64,000 nucleotides of DNA from contig OX638377.1 in assembly GCA_951813615.1 (NCBI GenBank), positions 2,604,001 to 2,668,000 of the forward strand, in the 5' to 3' direction. This document shows, one piece after another, positions 34,161 to 44,043 of the stretch (within the stretch, counting starts at the first letter, position 1; the number at the start of each line of letters is the position of its first letter). A program made the position numbers and the translations under genes. Below the pieces are notes generated by a model. That model was not told where the DNA came from and did no database searches. It saw only the letters and a program-made list of their open reading frames with translations. This stretch comes from an uncultured Latescibacterota bacterium. Its GTDB lineage: Bacteria > Latescibacterota > UBA2968 > UBA8231.

Positions 34161-34174
34161 GGTGTCTTTCCGCC

Positions 34175-34957
34175 TCAGCCAAAGCGGCCGGTTACGTAGT
34201 CTTCGGTCTGTTTGTTACGGGGGTTGGTAAACATGTCTTCGGTCTGGCTGAACTCGATCAAGGAGCCGAGATAGTAGAAGGCCGTATAGGTCGAAATCCG
34301 CGCTGCCTGTTGCAAATTGTGTGTGACGACGATGATAGTGTAATCGGACTTCAGTTCGGTGATCGTCTCCTCGACCCGCGCAGTGGCAATCGGATCCAGC
34401 GCCGAGCAAGGCTCGTCCATCAATACTACCTCCGGCTCGACGGCGAGGGTGCGTGCAATGCACAGCCGCTGCTGCTGGCCGCCGGACAGGCTCAACGCGT
34501 TGTCCTTGAGCCGGTCCTTTACCTCGTCCCACAGCGCCGCGGCCTTCAGACTCTTCTCCACGGCCTCGTCGAGCACCCAGCGGCGATTTTCTCCGGCGAT
34601 CCGCAAACCGTAGGCCACATTCTCGTAGATGGACTTGGGGAAAGGATTGGACTTTTGAAACACCATGCCCACCCGCCGCCGCAAGTCAATCACGTCGCAG
34701 TCGGGCGCGTAAATGTCGCGACCACCGACCCGCACCTCGCCTTCAATCCGCGCGGATTCGACCAAATCGTTGAGGCGATTGAAGCAACGCAGGAGCGTCG
34801 ATTTGCCGCAGCCTGAAGGTCCGATAAACGCAGTCACCTCGCGCTCGAGAATGCTCAAATCGATGTCGTGTAGGGCCTGAGTCTCGCCGTAGAACATGTT
34901 CAGATTTTTCACCTCGACGATGGGATTTGCCTGGTCCGAGGTTAAGTGCTTGCTCAT
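34175..34957 (-). CDS. pstB: Phosphate ABC transporter ATP-binding protein
   Basis: 260-residue ABC ATPase. Walker [10 protein letters not shown] near residue 43, Q-loop [11 protein letters not shown], signature LSGGQQQR, Walker [15 protein letters not shown] and switch VTHN. The length is typical of PstB. The ATG is preceded by AGGAG; the frame is open to 35314 but the extension only shadows pstA. It energises import of phosphate through PstC/PstA. Confidence 0.96.
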   Translation of the reverse strand: MSKHLTSDQANPIVEVKNLNMFYGETQALHDIDLSILEREVTAFIGPSGCGKSTLLRCFNRLNDLVESARIEGEVRVGGRDIYAPDCDVIDLRRRVGMVFQKSNPFPKSIYENVAYGLRIAGENRRWVLDEAVEKSLKAAALWDEVKDRLKDNALSLSGGQQQRLCIARTLAVEPEVVLMDEPCSALDPIATARVEETITELKSDYTIIVVTHNLQQAARISTYTAFYYLGSLIEFSQTEDMFTNPRNKQTEDYVTGRFG

Positions 34958-34965
34958 GGCATCTC

Positions 34966-36558
34966 CTAAAAAGCCGCGGTGGCGTATTTCTTGCGCAATT
35001 TGTTGCGGACGACAATCGCCGTCAAGTTCAGGAGCAGTACAATGGTCAACAGCAGCAGAGCCGTGGTGTACACCATGGGCCGGGCCGCTTCCACGTTGGG
35101 CGATTGAAAGCCCACGTCGTAGATGTGAAAGCCCAAGTGCATAAACTTGCGCTCCAAGTGAAAGAATGGCGCGAACGCATCGAGCGGTAAATCCGGGGCC
35201 AGCTTGACGACGCCAGTGATCATCAGCGGCGCGACCTCGCCGGCCCCGCGCGCCGTGGCCAAGATGACGCCGGTGAGAATACCCGGCAGAGCACTGGGCA
35301 GTACCACGCTCCAAATCATCTGAAATTTAGTCGCCCCCAAAGCCAGCGCACCTTCGCGCATCTCTCGGGGCACGGCCGCCAAGCTCTCCTCCGTGGCAAC
35401 GATGACGACCGGCACCGTCAGCAGGGCGAGGGTCAGCGAAGCCCAGAGAATGCCGCCGGTACCGTAGGTGGGCGTCGGCAGAGCATCCGCGTAAAAGAGC
35501 TGGTCAATGCTGCCGCCGATGCCGTACACGAAGAATCCCAACCCGAACATGCCAAAGACAATGGAAGGCACGCCCGCCAAGTTGTTGACCGCAATCCGCA
35601 CGAGGCGCACCAAAAAACCCTGCCGGGCGTACTCGCGCAGATAGAGCGCAGCGAGGACCCCAAAGGGCACGGCTGCCAAGCTCATCAGCATCACCATCAT
35701 CACCGTGCCAAACAGCGCGGGGAATATGCCGCCCTCGGTGTTGGATTCGCGCGGCTCGCCCGCCACGAACTCCCAGCCCTTGGACAGATAGGTCTGTACC
35801 TTGGCCCCGACGCCCATCGAATTGGGGCGATAGGCGCGGACGATGGCCGCCACCTCAATCCGGCGCGTCTCACCCCCGGCCAGCGCGACTTCCACCTCCC
35901 AGCGCTCCTGCTGCGCCCGCAACTCATCCAAGCGCCCCGACAGGGCCTCGTGCTCGTCCCACAGGGCCTGGCGACGCACCTCGTTTGCAGCGAGTTGTGG
36001 GTCGTTTTGCTCGCGCTGCAAGCGCCGCTCTTGCAGGCGCAAGTCATCTATGGCGCGGTTGAGCTTGTCGAGTTCGCCGTGCTCTAAGGCGTGGATGCGC
36101 TCGTCCAGTTCGCCGACTTGGTCCAGCAACTCTTGTAAGACTTCCCAGACCCCCTCCCCTTGCGCCAACAGCCGTTCCTCCTCGTACAAGGCCGCGATAA
36201 AGCCGTGCGTATCCCCCCACTCGACCCGCTCGAAAACCACGGCCTCAGCCGGTCTTTCGCGCTCGGCAATCGCGTCTTCATCCACCCAGCGAAAGTCTTG
36301 GCCATACACATCGCGGTTGCCGACCTTTAACTGCACCCGATAGCGCCCTGCGACCCCGGGAATGGGCTGGCGATCCATCAGTTTGCCCATGACCGGCGGA
36401 CCGTCTTTGAGGCGCAACAGGGTCAAATCCTGCGGCCAGAACACGCCCGCACCATTATAGACGATGATCCCCACCAAGCCGGCGATCATCGCCAAGCACA
36501 GGGCCAACGCCCCGCCCGTAAGCCAGATAAAAGGGTCGCCCCGTTGCCAGAATTTCAT
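34966..36558 (-). CDS. pstA: Phosphate ABC transporter permease PstA with coiled-coil periplasmic insert
   Basis: 530 residues, well above the usual 290 or so for PstA. The first membrane segment (about 15-37) is followed by some 235 extracytoplasmic residues. These include a long charged, coiled-coil-like stretch (about 115-220, many Glu/Arg/Leu heptads, for example RLQEREL-type runs). The C-terminal permease core has the binding-protein-dependent motif [20 protein letters not shown] near residue 400. The start overlaps the pstC stop by one base. The long insert resembles extended PstA proteins of some marine gammaproteobacteria. Confidence 0.93.
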   Translation of the reverse strand: MKFWQRGDPFIWLTGGALALCLAMIAGLVGIIVYNGAGVFWPQDLTLLRLKDGPPVMGKLMDRQPIPGVAGRYRVQLKVGNRDVYGQDFRWVDEDAIAERERPAEAVVFERVEWGDTHGFIAALYEEERLLAQGEGVWEVLQELLDQVGELDERIHALEHGELDKLNRAIDDLRLQERRLQREQNDPQLAANEVRRQALWDEHEALSGRLDELRAQQERWEVEVALAGGETRRIEVAAIVRAYRPNSMGVGAKVQTYLSKGWEFVAGEPRESNTEGGIFPALFGTVMMVMLMSLAAVPFGVLAALYLREYARQGFLVRLVRIAVNNLAGVPSIVFGMFGLGFFVYGIGGSIDQLFYADALPTPTYGTGGILWASLTLALLTVPVVIVATEESLAAVPREMREGALALGATKFQMIWSVVLPSALPGILTGVILATARGAGEVAPLMITGVVKLAPDLPLDAFAPFFHLERKFMHLGFHIYDVGFQSPNVEAARPMVYTTALLLLTIVLLLNLTAIVVRNKLRKKYATAAF

Positions 36559-38762
36559 CACAGTCGATTGTACTTATCCCGCAGGCGCTGGCGCACGATC
36601 TCGGCTAACGAGTTGATAAAGAAGGTGGCGATAAACAGCAGCAAGCCGCTGAGGAAAAGCACTCGGTAGAGCGTGCCTTGGTGCGGTGCCTCGGGTAGCT
36701 CCACGGCGATGTTGGCCGAGATGGTGCGCATGCCGTTGAAGATGTTCCAATCCATGATCGGGGTATTGCCCGTGGCCATCAGCACGATCATGGTTTCGCC
36801 GACGGCGCGGCCGAGGCCGATCATGGACGCCGAGAAAATGCCCGGCAAGGCCATGGGCAACACCACCTTGATGGCCGTCTGCCAAGGCGTGGCTCCCAAG
36901 GCCAGCGAGCCGGCGCGCAAGTGACTGGGCACGCTGGAGAGCGCGTCCTCACAGATGGTGAAGACCAGCGGAACGACCGCAAAGCCCATGGCAAAACCCA
37001 CTACCAAGCAATTGCGCTGGTCGTAGCCAACGCCCGCGTCTTGCCGCAGCCAGCGCAGAAAGTGCCCGTCAAAAGCCAAGTCTTCAAAAACCGGCCCCAG
37101 TGCGTACGCCAACCAAGCGACCAGCAGGGTCACCGCGCCGAGCAAGTATATCTCCCCAACCCGCGCTACTTGGCGCACCCAAGCCTCCGGGGCGTATTGC
37201 CAGCCCCAAGCCGCCGCCAAGACCACGGTTGGCACAGTCGGCAGCAGCAGCAAGGTCCCCAACAAATGCGATTCGAGTAGTGGAGCCAGCCACAAGCCAG
37301 CTAAGAAGCCCAAAATGACGCTCGGCAACGAGGCCATGACCTCCACGGACGGCTTGACCAATCCCTGCACGCGCGGCGAGGCAAATTCGGCCGTGTAAAT
37401 CGCCGCTAAAACGGCCAACGGCAACGCAAAAAGCAGGGCGTAGAACGTGCCCTTGGCCGTGCCCAAAATTAGCGGCACTAAGCTGAGCTTCGGCTCGAAC
37501 TCGTCCGTGCCACCAGTGGACTGCCACACGTACTCGCGGCCCTCGTAGCCCTCGTACCAGATGGAGCCGAATAGCACCGCCGCGCTGATTTCGGGATGAG
37601 GATGGTCGAGGGCAAAGCGCCGCAGCCACCCGTCTTGGCCGAGGGCCAAAAATCCATCGGCCTTGGGCGCGAAGACCAACGCGGTCACCGGGGAGTCGCC
37701 CCGCAGTTGGAAGACCGTCTGTTCGGAGGTTAAGTGGTGTAGGGCGATAGTGCCCTCGGTGTCGGTCGTGATGAATTGCTTGTCGCGCCCAGAGGCGGCA
37801 ATGTGGGTAACGGCTGACGCATGGGGAACAAAGGCGTGGATTTTGCGATACGACCGCTGTCCGTCTTCCTCAATTTTAAACCAAACGCTAACGTGGCCGG
37901 CCGCGTCGCCGACGACCAGCGAAACCTCGCCCAAAGCGTACGCCAGCGCCGAGACCGCGATCTCCGAGACGACAATGCGCCCGACAAACGCAGGCGCTTG
38001 CTCCACTGCACCCAGCCGCCACTCGTACACCTGCCCTTGATCCGTACCCACGAGCACTTGGCGAATGCGGCCGTCGACCAGCACCTGGGTGGCCTTGCCG
38101 TCGAGGTCGGCCGTTAGCTCGTACTGGCTTGCTTGGCGCTCGCCCGGCCCCAATAGACCCTGCTGCTGCTCAGCCACCATTACCACCAAGCGGCCGCTCG
38201 CCGTAATCGCCGCCGCGGCCGAGCGGCCATCGTCCCCTTCCCGAAAAGCCACCTGGACCAACGGCTCGCCCGCTGGATCGACCGCAACGAGACGCTCAAC
38301 CGCAAACTGTGGCACCACCTGCCGCTGGCCACTACTGTAATCGAGTTGGAAACGAATTCGCGCCACCAGCAAATGACCGTCGTCCGTGCCCAGCGCCAAA
38401 ACATCGTTTGGCATCCGCTGTGCCGCCGTTACTTCGCGGCCTGCTAGCTCGACTGGCCGCTCGCGGCTGAGGATTTGGCCATCGTCCAACCGCAACAAAT
38501 CCACCCCTTTGGGGCCGACTGCATAAGCGGTCTGGTAATAGGGGTCGAGCCCAATGGTGAATGAGCCCGCCACCTGGGGTGCTTTTTCTGCTGTTACCTG
38601 TGGGGCGCGAAATAGAGGCCAAGCCTCGGAGAGGACGAAGAAGAATATCCCCAAGACGGCGGCGATAATGCCGATGCCACCAAAGGAGATAAAGCGCCCA
38701 GCCAGCCAGTCGAGGGCTTTCGCTCGCGGCGTGATCCCGCGCTTATATGGCTTTTCGCCCAC
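36558..38762 (-). CDS. pstC: Phosphate ABC transporter permease PstC with propeller-like insert
   Basis: 734 residues against about 320 for the usual PstC. One membrane segment (about 30-50) is followed by about 365 periplasmic residues made of repeated beta-rich units such as DVLALGTDDGHLLVA, QVLVGTDQGQVYEW and KQFITTDTEGTIALHH, which resemble a seven-bladed WD40-like propeller. The permease core (about 420-734) has the EAA-type loop AGSLALGATPWQTAIKVVLP. The GTG start has AAGGA upstream. The insert may contact PstS, the PstA insert or an outer-membrane partner. Confidence 0.93.
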   Translation of the reverse strand: MGEKPYKRGITPRAKALDWLAGRFISFGGIGIIAAVLGIFFFVLSEAWPLFRAPQVTAEKAPQVAGSFTIGLDPYYQTAYAVGPKGVDLLRLDDGQILSRERPVELAGREVTAAQRMPNDVLALGTDDGHLLVARIRFQLDYSSGQRQVVPQFAVERLVAVDPAGEPLVQVAFREGDDGRSAAAAITASGRLVVMVAEQQQGLLGPGERQASQYELTADLDGKATQVLVDGRIRQVLVGTDQGQVYEWRLGAVEQAPAFVGRIVVSEIAVSALAYALGEVSLVVGDAAGHVSVWFKIEEDGQRSYRKIHAFVPHASAVTHIAASGRDKQFITTDTEGTIALHHLTSEQTVFQLRGDSPVTALVFAPKADGFLALGQDGWLRRFALDHPHPEISAAVLFGSIWYEGYEGREYVWQSTGGTDEFEPKLSLVPLILGTAKGTFYALLFALPLAVLAAIYTAEFASPRVQGLVKPSVEVMASLPSVILGFLAGLWLAPLLESHLLGTLLLLPTVPTVVLAAAWGWQYAPEAWVRQVARVGEIYLLGAVTLLVAWLAYALGPVFEDLAFDGHFLRWLRQDAGVGYDQRNCLVVGFAMGFAVVPLVFTICEDALSSVPSHLRAGSLALGATPWQTAIKVVLPMALPGIFSASMIGLGRAVGETMIVLMATGNTPIMDWNIFNGMRTISANIAVELPEAPHQGTLYRVLFLSGLLLFIATFFINSLAEIVRQRLRDKYNRL

Positions 38763-38774
38763 GCACTCGCGTCC

Positions 38775-39746
38775 TTAGATATCCAACTTGGCCAATTCGG
38801 CTTGGACCACTTCAAACGGCACGGGCATATAGCCGTCTTTGACGACAATTTCTTGACCCTCTTTGGAAAAAATAAACTTGCAGAACTCTTTGACTAGCGG
38901 GTCCATGGCTTTGCCAGGGGCTTTGTTTATATAAATGTAAAGAAAACGACCGAGGGGGTAAGAGCCGTTCAGTACGTTTTCCATGGACCCTTGCTTAAAC
39001 TCCTGTCCCTCGGTTTTGGCCAAGGGCACGACGCGCACACCCGAGGTCTGATAGCCAATGCCGCTGTATCCTATGGCGAAGCGGTCCTCGGTGATGCCTT
39101 GGACCACGGAGGCCGAGCCGGGCTGTTCTTTCACTTCGTCCTTGTAGTCGCCTTTGAACAGGGCCTGCTTCTTAAAAAAGCCATAGGTGCCCGAGGCCGA
39201 GTTGCGGCCGTAGAGGCTGATCCGGGCCTTGGCCCAATCCCCATCCAGCCCCAACTGGCCCCAAGTGGTCATGTCATTGGGGAACTCGCTGCGGCGGGTT
39301 TTAGAAAAAATCGCATCGACTTGCGGCAAACTCAGACCCTCGATGGGATTGTCCTTGTTGACGAAAACTGCCAGCGCGTCCAGCGCAGCCCGCAAGGGCG
39401 TTGGCTTATAGCCGAAGGCCTGCTCGAACTTGTCCTCCTCGCTCGACTTCATCGGCCGCGACATCGGTCCGAACTGAGCCGTGCCTTCGATTAGGGCTGG
39501 TGGCGCGGTACTCGATCCCTTGCCTTCGATCTGGATCTTGACGTTGGGATAGTACTTGCGGAAAGCCTCCAGCCAGAGTGCCATCATGTTGTTCATCGTG
39601 TCAGAGCCAATGCTGCTGGCGTTGCCGGACAGACCGCGCACCTTCTCGTAGGGCGCGATTCGCTCATCAACGGCTATGGTCTGCGCTTGGACGCCAGCGG
39701 CGAACACCCAACACATCAGCGCTACTCCGCTCCATTTTATTTTCAT
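38775..39746 (-). CDS. pstS: Phosphate ABC transporter substrate-binding protein
   Basis: 323-residue periplasmic phosphate-binding protein. Signal peptide ends VQAQ. Ligand-site segments are SSIGSDTMNNMM, GKGSSTAPPALIEGTAQFGPMSRPM and the phosphate-binding loop YGRNSASGTYGFF near residue 180. It captures phosphate that enters through the porin and delivers it to PstCA. It lies 12 bp before pstC and 93 bp after the porin stop. A hairpin and TGTAAC repeats lie in that 93-bp gap. Confidence 0.95.
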   Translation of the reverse strand: MKIKWSGVALMCWVFAAGVQAQTIAVDERIAPYEKVRGLSGNASSIGSDTMNNMMALWLEAFRKYYPNVKIQIEGKGSSTAPPALIEGTAQFGPMSRPMKSSEEDKFEQAFGYKPTPLRAALDALAVFVNKDNPIEGLSLPQVDAIFSKTRRSEFPNDMTTWGQLGLDGDWAKARISLYGRNSASGTYGFFKKQALFKGDYKDEVKEQPGSASVVQGITEDRFAIGYSGIGYQTSGVRVVPLAKTEGQEFKQGSMENVLNGSYPLGRFLYIYINKAPGKAMDPLVKEFCKFIFSKEGQEIVVKDGYMPVPFEVVQAELAKLDI

Positions 39747-39784
39747 CTTTGCATTCCCCGTTTGATAAAGATTGCCGGATTTAT

Positions 39785-39833
39785 GTTACATCCACGTGTC
39801 TCGTGGATGTAACTTGCGTTACAATACGTTACA
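39785..39833 (-). promoter_or_regulatory. Hairpin and TGTAAC repeats upstream of pstS
   Basis: A perfect 12-bp inverted repeat (GTTACATCCACG / CGTGGATGTAAC, five-base loop, 39785-39813) is preceded, in the direction of transcription, by TGTAACG TAT TGTAACG. The same TGTAAC core recurs in the porin promoter region. The hairpin could end or attenuate porin transcripts or protect an mRNA end between porin and pstS. The repeats may be a Pho box for pstS. No T-run follows, so it is not a classical terminator. Confidence 0.5.
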
Positions 39834-39839
39834 GCACCG

Positions 39840-40808
39840 CTAAAATTTGTAGTAAAAGGTCAGCCGTCCTTGGACATTGGCATCGCGGTCGGAGGACGAC
39901 TCGATGAGCACATTGGGCATCAGGTGGACGTTTGTAGCGGCGGAATAGTCGAGGCCGGTGATAAAGAGTAAATCCCGGTCGTCCTCGGCGTCGTGGGAAA
40001 TCGCATCAAACCGGCCAAAACCCTTGAACGCGGCACCCAGCGGCAGCGAGCCGAAGGCCGAGACCCCGGTGAGGACTTGGTCTTCGCCGCCAGCACCAGC
40101 CAACTCATTGGTTCGCGAGAAGACCTCTAACCCCGCACTGCCCCTCGTTCCCTGCCAGCCGACAAAGCCCTTGAAGGTCCGCTCGTTGCGACCGGCGGGC
40201 CTCGCATTAAAGTCTGCATAGCCTTCCAATATCAATCGATCCGCAGCCTTGAAACTCAGCGAACCATAGAACTTCTTGCCGTGGTCATCCTCCGATTTCT
40301 GTCCGGGACCATTGCCGACCATCAGGTGGTAGCTCAGTTGGCCCGCCGCGCCTTTGAGAGCCGCGCCCAAGTCGGCCGAAGAGCCAATTTTATTCCAGTC
40401 GAGTACGGTCTTGGCTATTGAGCGGTAACCCCAGACCTTTTCGGCGACTGCCCAAGTCGGCGTCCCCGAAAGCCCTAGATATATGTCCGCATCTCCCAGT
40501 CCCTTCTTCCACTGTAAATAGCTGTGTTTGACGAAGGGTTCCATCTTCGCACCTTGGGCAAAGCCCGCGTCCTTAGCCTCAAGGCGAAAGCGAATCGCAA
40601 AGTCGGTAGCGACGTCCTTTTGATAGGTGAAGTACAGACGGCGGAACCGGAACGCATTGCGCTTGAGAGGCTGCTTGGTGTCGGCTTCATCGGCGGCCAA
40701 TACATAGTAGTAGTCGCCAAACATAAGGCCCTTGATCTTGCCCTCTTGCGCTTGCGCTGCAAAGGTCCAGCCCAACATCAAGGTTACAAACGCCATCGTT
40801 TTTTTCAT
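39840..40808 (-). CDS. Phosphate-type porin (OprO/OprP-like)
   Basis: 322 residues. Signal peptide ends AAQAQ. The remainder has alternating beta strands with aromatic belts, for example FRFRRLYFTYQK and EGYADFN, and a C-terminal strand ending YYKF, the classic outer-membrane porin end. Lys/Arg-rich strands resemble phosphate- and polyphosphate-selective porins. First gene of the minus-strand phosphate operon, just upstream of pstS, so the anion is probably phosphate. Pho-box-like half-sites lie 76-103 bp before its start. Confidence 0.82.
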   Translation of the reverse strand: MKKTMAFVTLMLGWTFAAQAQEGKIKGLMFGDYYYVLAADEADTKQPLKRNAFRFRRLYFTYQKDVATDFAIRFRLEAKDAGFAQGAKMEPFVKHSYLQWKKGLGDADIYLGLSGTPTWAVAEKVWGYRSIAKTVLDWNKIGSSADLGAALKGAAGQLSYHLMVGNGPGQKSEDDHGKKFYGSLSFKAADRLILEGYADFNARPAGRNERTFKGFVGWQGTRGSAGLEVFSRTNELAGAGGEDQVLTGVSAFGSLPLGAAFKGFGRFDAISHDAEDDRDLLFITGLDYSAATNVHLMPNVLIESSSDRDANVQGRLTFYYKF

Positions 40809-40883
40809 TTGTGTTACAATCCTTCCTTATTGGCGTTTTTCTTGTCTTACGTTTATAAAATGGCCTCGTTATGCGACGCTTTC

Positions 40884-40911
40884 GTCACATAATTGTTACA
40901 AAACGGTGACG
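40884..40911 (-). promoter_or_regulatory. Candidate Pho box upstream of the porin
   Basis: Read on the minus strand, TGTAAC and TGTGAC half-sites are spaced 11 bp, with a further related half-site (GTCACC) one turn upstream. The 11-bp period and TGT-AC core agree with the direct-repeat design of PhoB/PhoP boxes. The site lies in a 239-bp divergent region shared with the TonB receptor at 41048. Confidence 0.5.
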
Positions 40912-41047
40912 TTTCCTCCTTCATCCTGCGATAGACACTCTTCTTCCAAGGCCCTTTGTCACCGGATCGTGATTTCAGGGTAACCTCTTCTCAACACAGC
41001 CTCTCTATCATTTTTGATTAAATCTTTCTAAGGGAGGTTTTTCAGCC

Positions 41048-43951
41048 ATGAAGCGCTGCTTGTCCATTGTCGTCCTCGCCCTCGTAGCCCTTGCCCATCC
41101 CGCCCTCGCTCAGGGCACCGGCACTATATCCGGTGCGGTTCTCGATCGCCAGACCGGCGACCCGCTCGTGGGTGCGATCGTTTTTCTAGAAGGCACTCAG
41201 ATTGGCATAACCTGCGATATCGAGGGGCGGTTTCAGCTTTTCGAAGTCCCAGTCGGAACCTATGTACTGGCCAGCTCGATGATCGGCTATCAGGATGCGT
41301 CGATTATCGGCGTCGAGGTGCAAGACGGCGAGGTCGCCAAGCTGACCATCACCCTCGCACCCGAGGCCCTAGAGCTGGACGACGAGGTCATCGTCGAGGC
41401 CAAGGCCCTGCGCAATACCGGCGCGGCCCTGCTCAAGGAGCGCCAAAAGGCCCCAGCAGTCAGCGATGCGATCAGCGCCGAGGAAATCTCGCGCGCCGGT
41501 AGCGGCGACGCCGCCGAGGCCATGTCTCACGTAACGGGAGCCTCCATAGTAGACGGCAAATACGTCTATATTCGCGGCCTAGGCGACCGCTATAGCTCGG
41601 TCCAGCTCAACGGCTCCTCACTTCCCAACGCCGACCCCGACAAGCGCTCCGTCCCCATGGATCTGTTTCCCACTTCTCTCTTAGACAACATCGTCACCAC
41701 CAAGAGCTTTACCCCAGACAAGCCCGGCGACTTCACTGGCGGAGCCGTCAACATCGGCACCAAGGCGTTTCCAGACAACTTCACCCTTTCCGTATCGGCC
41801 TCGACCAAATTCAATACCCAGAGCTCGTTCAACGACCAGTTTCTCACCTACGAGGGCGGTGGACTCGATTGGATCGGAGTCGATGACGGAACCCGAGAAA
41901 TCCCCGCGGCCTTGGCCAATGGCGAGGCAGAAATCCCCGATGTAGGTGCCGCGTACAACGACGAGGAAAAGGCCCTCCAGCTCGACGAGTATTCCAAGTC
42001 GTTCTCCTCGGTCATGGCCCCCACCACCACGACCGCCCCCTTGAACCAGAGCTATTCGGTCGCCGTGGGCAATCAAATCTCGCTCTTGGACAAACCCTTC
42101 GGCTTTCTCGGCACCCTGACCTACAGCAACAACTCCTCCTTTTACGACAACGGCGCCTCGGCCCGCTGGCAGCTCACCAGTAAGGAAGCCAACACCCTGA
42201 CCAATAATTTTAATCTCGCCGACACCCGGGGGTCGCAAGAAGTCGCCTGGGGCAGTCTCGTTACCTTGTCTCTCAAGCCGGCCCCCACGCACGAGTTGTC
42301 GGTCACCAATATGTACAACCGCAACAGCGAAGACGTCGCCCGCTACCTAGCCGGTGCATTCCCCCGCGACCTCGAAGAGGACGCCATGTACGAGACGCGC
42401 GTCTTGAAGTTTACCGAGCGCCAAATCCAATCACTGCAACTGGCGGGCAAACACCACTTTGACAGCTTGCGCGACCTGCGGGCCGAGTGGGCGGCGTCCG
42501 CTTCTTCTTCAGCCCAAGAAGAGCCTGACTTGCGATTTTTTACCAATAACTATGTCACTCTCAAAAATCGCCCGCTACGCGACGAGAACGGAGAGATCCT
42601 GCGCGACGCGGAAGGCAACGTCCTGCGGGGCGACATCGTTGATTACTCGATCTCGCCTTCGATCTATCCGCTGCCGACCCGATACTTCCGCGACCTCGAC
42701 GAAAACAACCGCGAATTCCAACTCAACCTGACCTTGCCCTTCAAGCAATGGCAGGATATCAACAGCAACTTCAAAACCGGCTTTTTGGCGCTGAACAAAG
42801 CGCGCACCTTCCGCGAACGGCGCTACGAATTTGACCAAGACGACATCGACTACGACGGCCAACCCGACTCCTTTTTTGCCGCCGAAAAGGTCGGGCTAAT
42901 CAGCAGCAACGGCACTCAGTACCGCTTCGGCTCCTACGTCCAAGACGCCACTCAGCTTTCGAGCAATTTTGACGGCGACCAACAAATCTACGCTGGCTAC
43001 GCCATGCTCGAATTGCCCATCAACACCCAACTGCGCCTCGTGGGAGGCACCCGACTCGAAGCCACGCGCATCGACGTGGCCAGCCAAGACTCGACCAAGA
43101 CCCCGGGCCAACTTTCCGAAAACGACCTGCTGCCCTCGCTCAACGCCGTCTGGGAGATTCGCCCCGGCATGAATCTGCGCGCCTCCTACGGCCGCACCCT
43201 CGCCCGACCCACTTTCCGCGAACTGGCCCCATTTGCCTCGTTCAGCTTCGTCGGCGGCTTCACCTTTATCGGCAACGCCGAGCTAGAGCGGACCCTGATC
43301 AACAACTACGACCTGCGCTGGGAACACTTTGGCAACCCCGGCGAGCTGTACGCGGCCAGCGTGTTCTACAAGGATTTCAAAAACCCCATCGAGCGCGTCA
43401 TTCTCACCGTCAACGGCGAGGTTCAGTTCCAGAACGTCGAAGCCGCCCAAGTGGCCGGGGTCGAGTTCGAGGCGCGGCACGGCCTTGGATTCCTCCTGCC
43501 GCAGTTAGAGCACTTCCACGCCGGCGGCAACCTCTCACTGGTCCGCTCTGAGGTCAACATCGACTCCACCGAGCTAAAGCTGCGCCGGGCCCTCGACCCA
43601 CAGGCCGCGGACACGCGCCAACTCCAAGGCCAGTCGCCCTTCCTGATCAATCTCGATCTCAGCTACGACAACTTTGCCACCGGCACGGCCGCCGGCATCT
43701 ACTACAATATCTTCGGCCGACGCTTGGCGGAAGTCAGCCTCGGCGGTACCCCGGACGTGTTCGAGGAAGTGCGCGGCACGCTCGACTGCACCTTCTCGCA
43801 GCAGTGGCAGGAGTACAAGATCAAGCTGAGCGCCAAAAACCTCCTCGACTCCTCCTTTGAAAAGGCGTACCGCTACCAAGCCACCGATTACATCTCCAGC
43901 CAGTACTACAAGGGCCGTTCGTTCTCGATTTCGGTCAGTTACAACCGCTGA
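41048..43951 (+). CDS. TonB-dependent receptor, phosphate-linked
   Basis: 967-residue outer-membrane receptor. Signal peptide (ends ALAQG), a carboxypeptidase-regulatory-like domain (about 25-110, GAVLDRQTGDPLVGAIVFLEG), a plug domain (about 125-245) with YVYIRGLGDRYSSVQLNG and SFTPDKPGDFTGGAVNI, and a long beta-barrel ending in SISVSYNR. The start is supported by AAGGGAGG. It is divergent from the phosphate porin and followed by a secreted protein with Pho-box-like repeats. I infer a role in taking up organophosphates or another phosphorus source under starvation. The plug type itself does not define a substrate. Confidence 0.9.
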   Translation: MKRCLSIVVLALVALAHPALAQGTGTISGAVLDRQTGDPLVGAIVFLEGTQIGITCDIEGRFQLFEVPVGTYVLASSMIGYQDASIIGVEVQDGEVAKLTITLAPEALELDDEVIVEAKALRNTGAALLKERQKAPAVSDAISAEEISRAGSGDAAEAMSHVTGASIVDGKYVYIRGLGDRYSSVQLNGSSLPNADPDKRSVPMDLFPTSLLDNIVTTKSFTPDKPGDFTGGAVNIGTKAFPDNFTLSVSASTKFNTQSSFNDQFLTYEGGGLDWIGVDDGTREIPAALANGEAEIPDVGAAYNDEEKALQLDEYSKSFSSVMAPTTTTAPLNQSYSVAVGNQISLLDKPFGFLGTLTYSNNSSFYDNGASARWQLTSKEANTLTNNFNLADTRGSQEVAWGSLVTLSLKPAPTHELSVTNMYNRNSEDVARYLAGAFPRDLEEDAMYETRVLKFTERQIQSLQLAGKHHFDSLRDLRAEWAASASSSAQEEPDLRFFTNNYVTLKNRPLRDENGEILRDAEGNVLRGDIVDYSISPSIYPLPTRYFRDLDENNREFQLNLTLPFKQWQDINSNFKTGFLALNKARTFRERRYEFDQDDIDYDGQPDSFFAAEKVGLISSNGTQYRFGSYVQDATQLSSNFDGDQQIYAGYAMLELPINTQLRLVGGTRLEATRIDVASQDSTKTPGQLSENDLLPSLNAVWEIRPGMNLRASYGRTLARPTFRELAPFASFSFVGGFTFIGNAELERTLINNYDLRWEHFGNPGELYAASVFYKDFKNPIERVILTVNGEVQFQNVEAAQVAGVEFEARHGLGFLLPQLEHFHAGGNLSLVRSEVNIDSTELKLRRALDPQAADTRQLQGQSPFLINLDLSYDNFATGTAAGIYYNIFGRRLAEVSLGGTPDVFEEVRGTLDCTFSQQWQEYKIKLSAKNLLDSSFEKAYRYQATDYISSQYYKGRSFSISVSYNR

Positions 43952-43976
43952 TACATTTGCTGAGGCGTTGTAACAA

Positions 43977-44019
43977 ACTGTTCACATTACTGCCACATTA
44001 GTTCACATTACTGCCATAT
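43977..44019 (+). promoter_or_regulatory. Four-half-site Pho-box-like array
   Basis: Four tandem units ACTGTTCACAT, TACTGCCACAT, TAGTTCACAT and TACTGCCATAT follow one another with 11, 11, 10 and 11 bp. They also form two 21-bp direct repeats with 19 identities. The CTG-CA-AT core and 11-bp period resemble PhoB boxes. The array lies about 90 bp upstream of the secreted protein gene, and a TATAGT at 44042-44047 could be the -10. Confidence 0.65.
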
Positions 44020-44043
44020 CATTGGTACAGGCTTGTGCTTTTA

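Noticed and set aside
39785..39813. Hairpin as an intrinsic terminator
   Set aside because: It is strong but lacks a following T-run on either strand and lies inside a probable operon.
43980..44021. Two 21-bp direct repeats as plasmid-type iterons or an attachment site
   Set aside because: The 11-bp internal period, promoter position and phosphate gene context fit Pho-box half-sites better; no replication or integrase gene is near.
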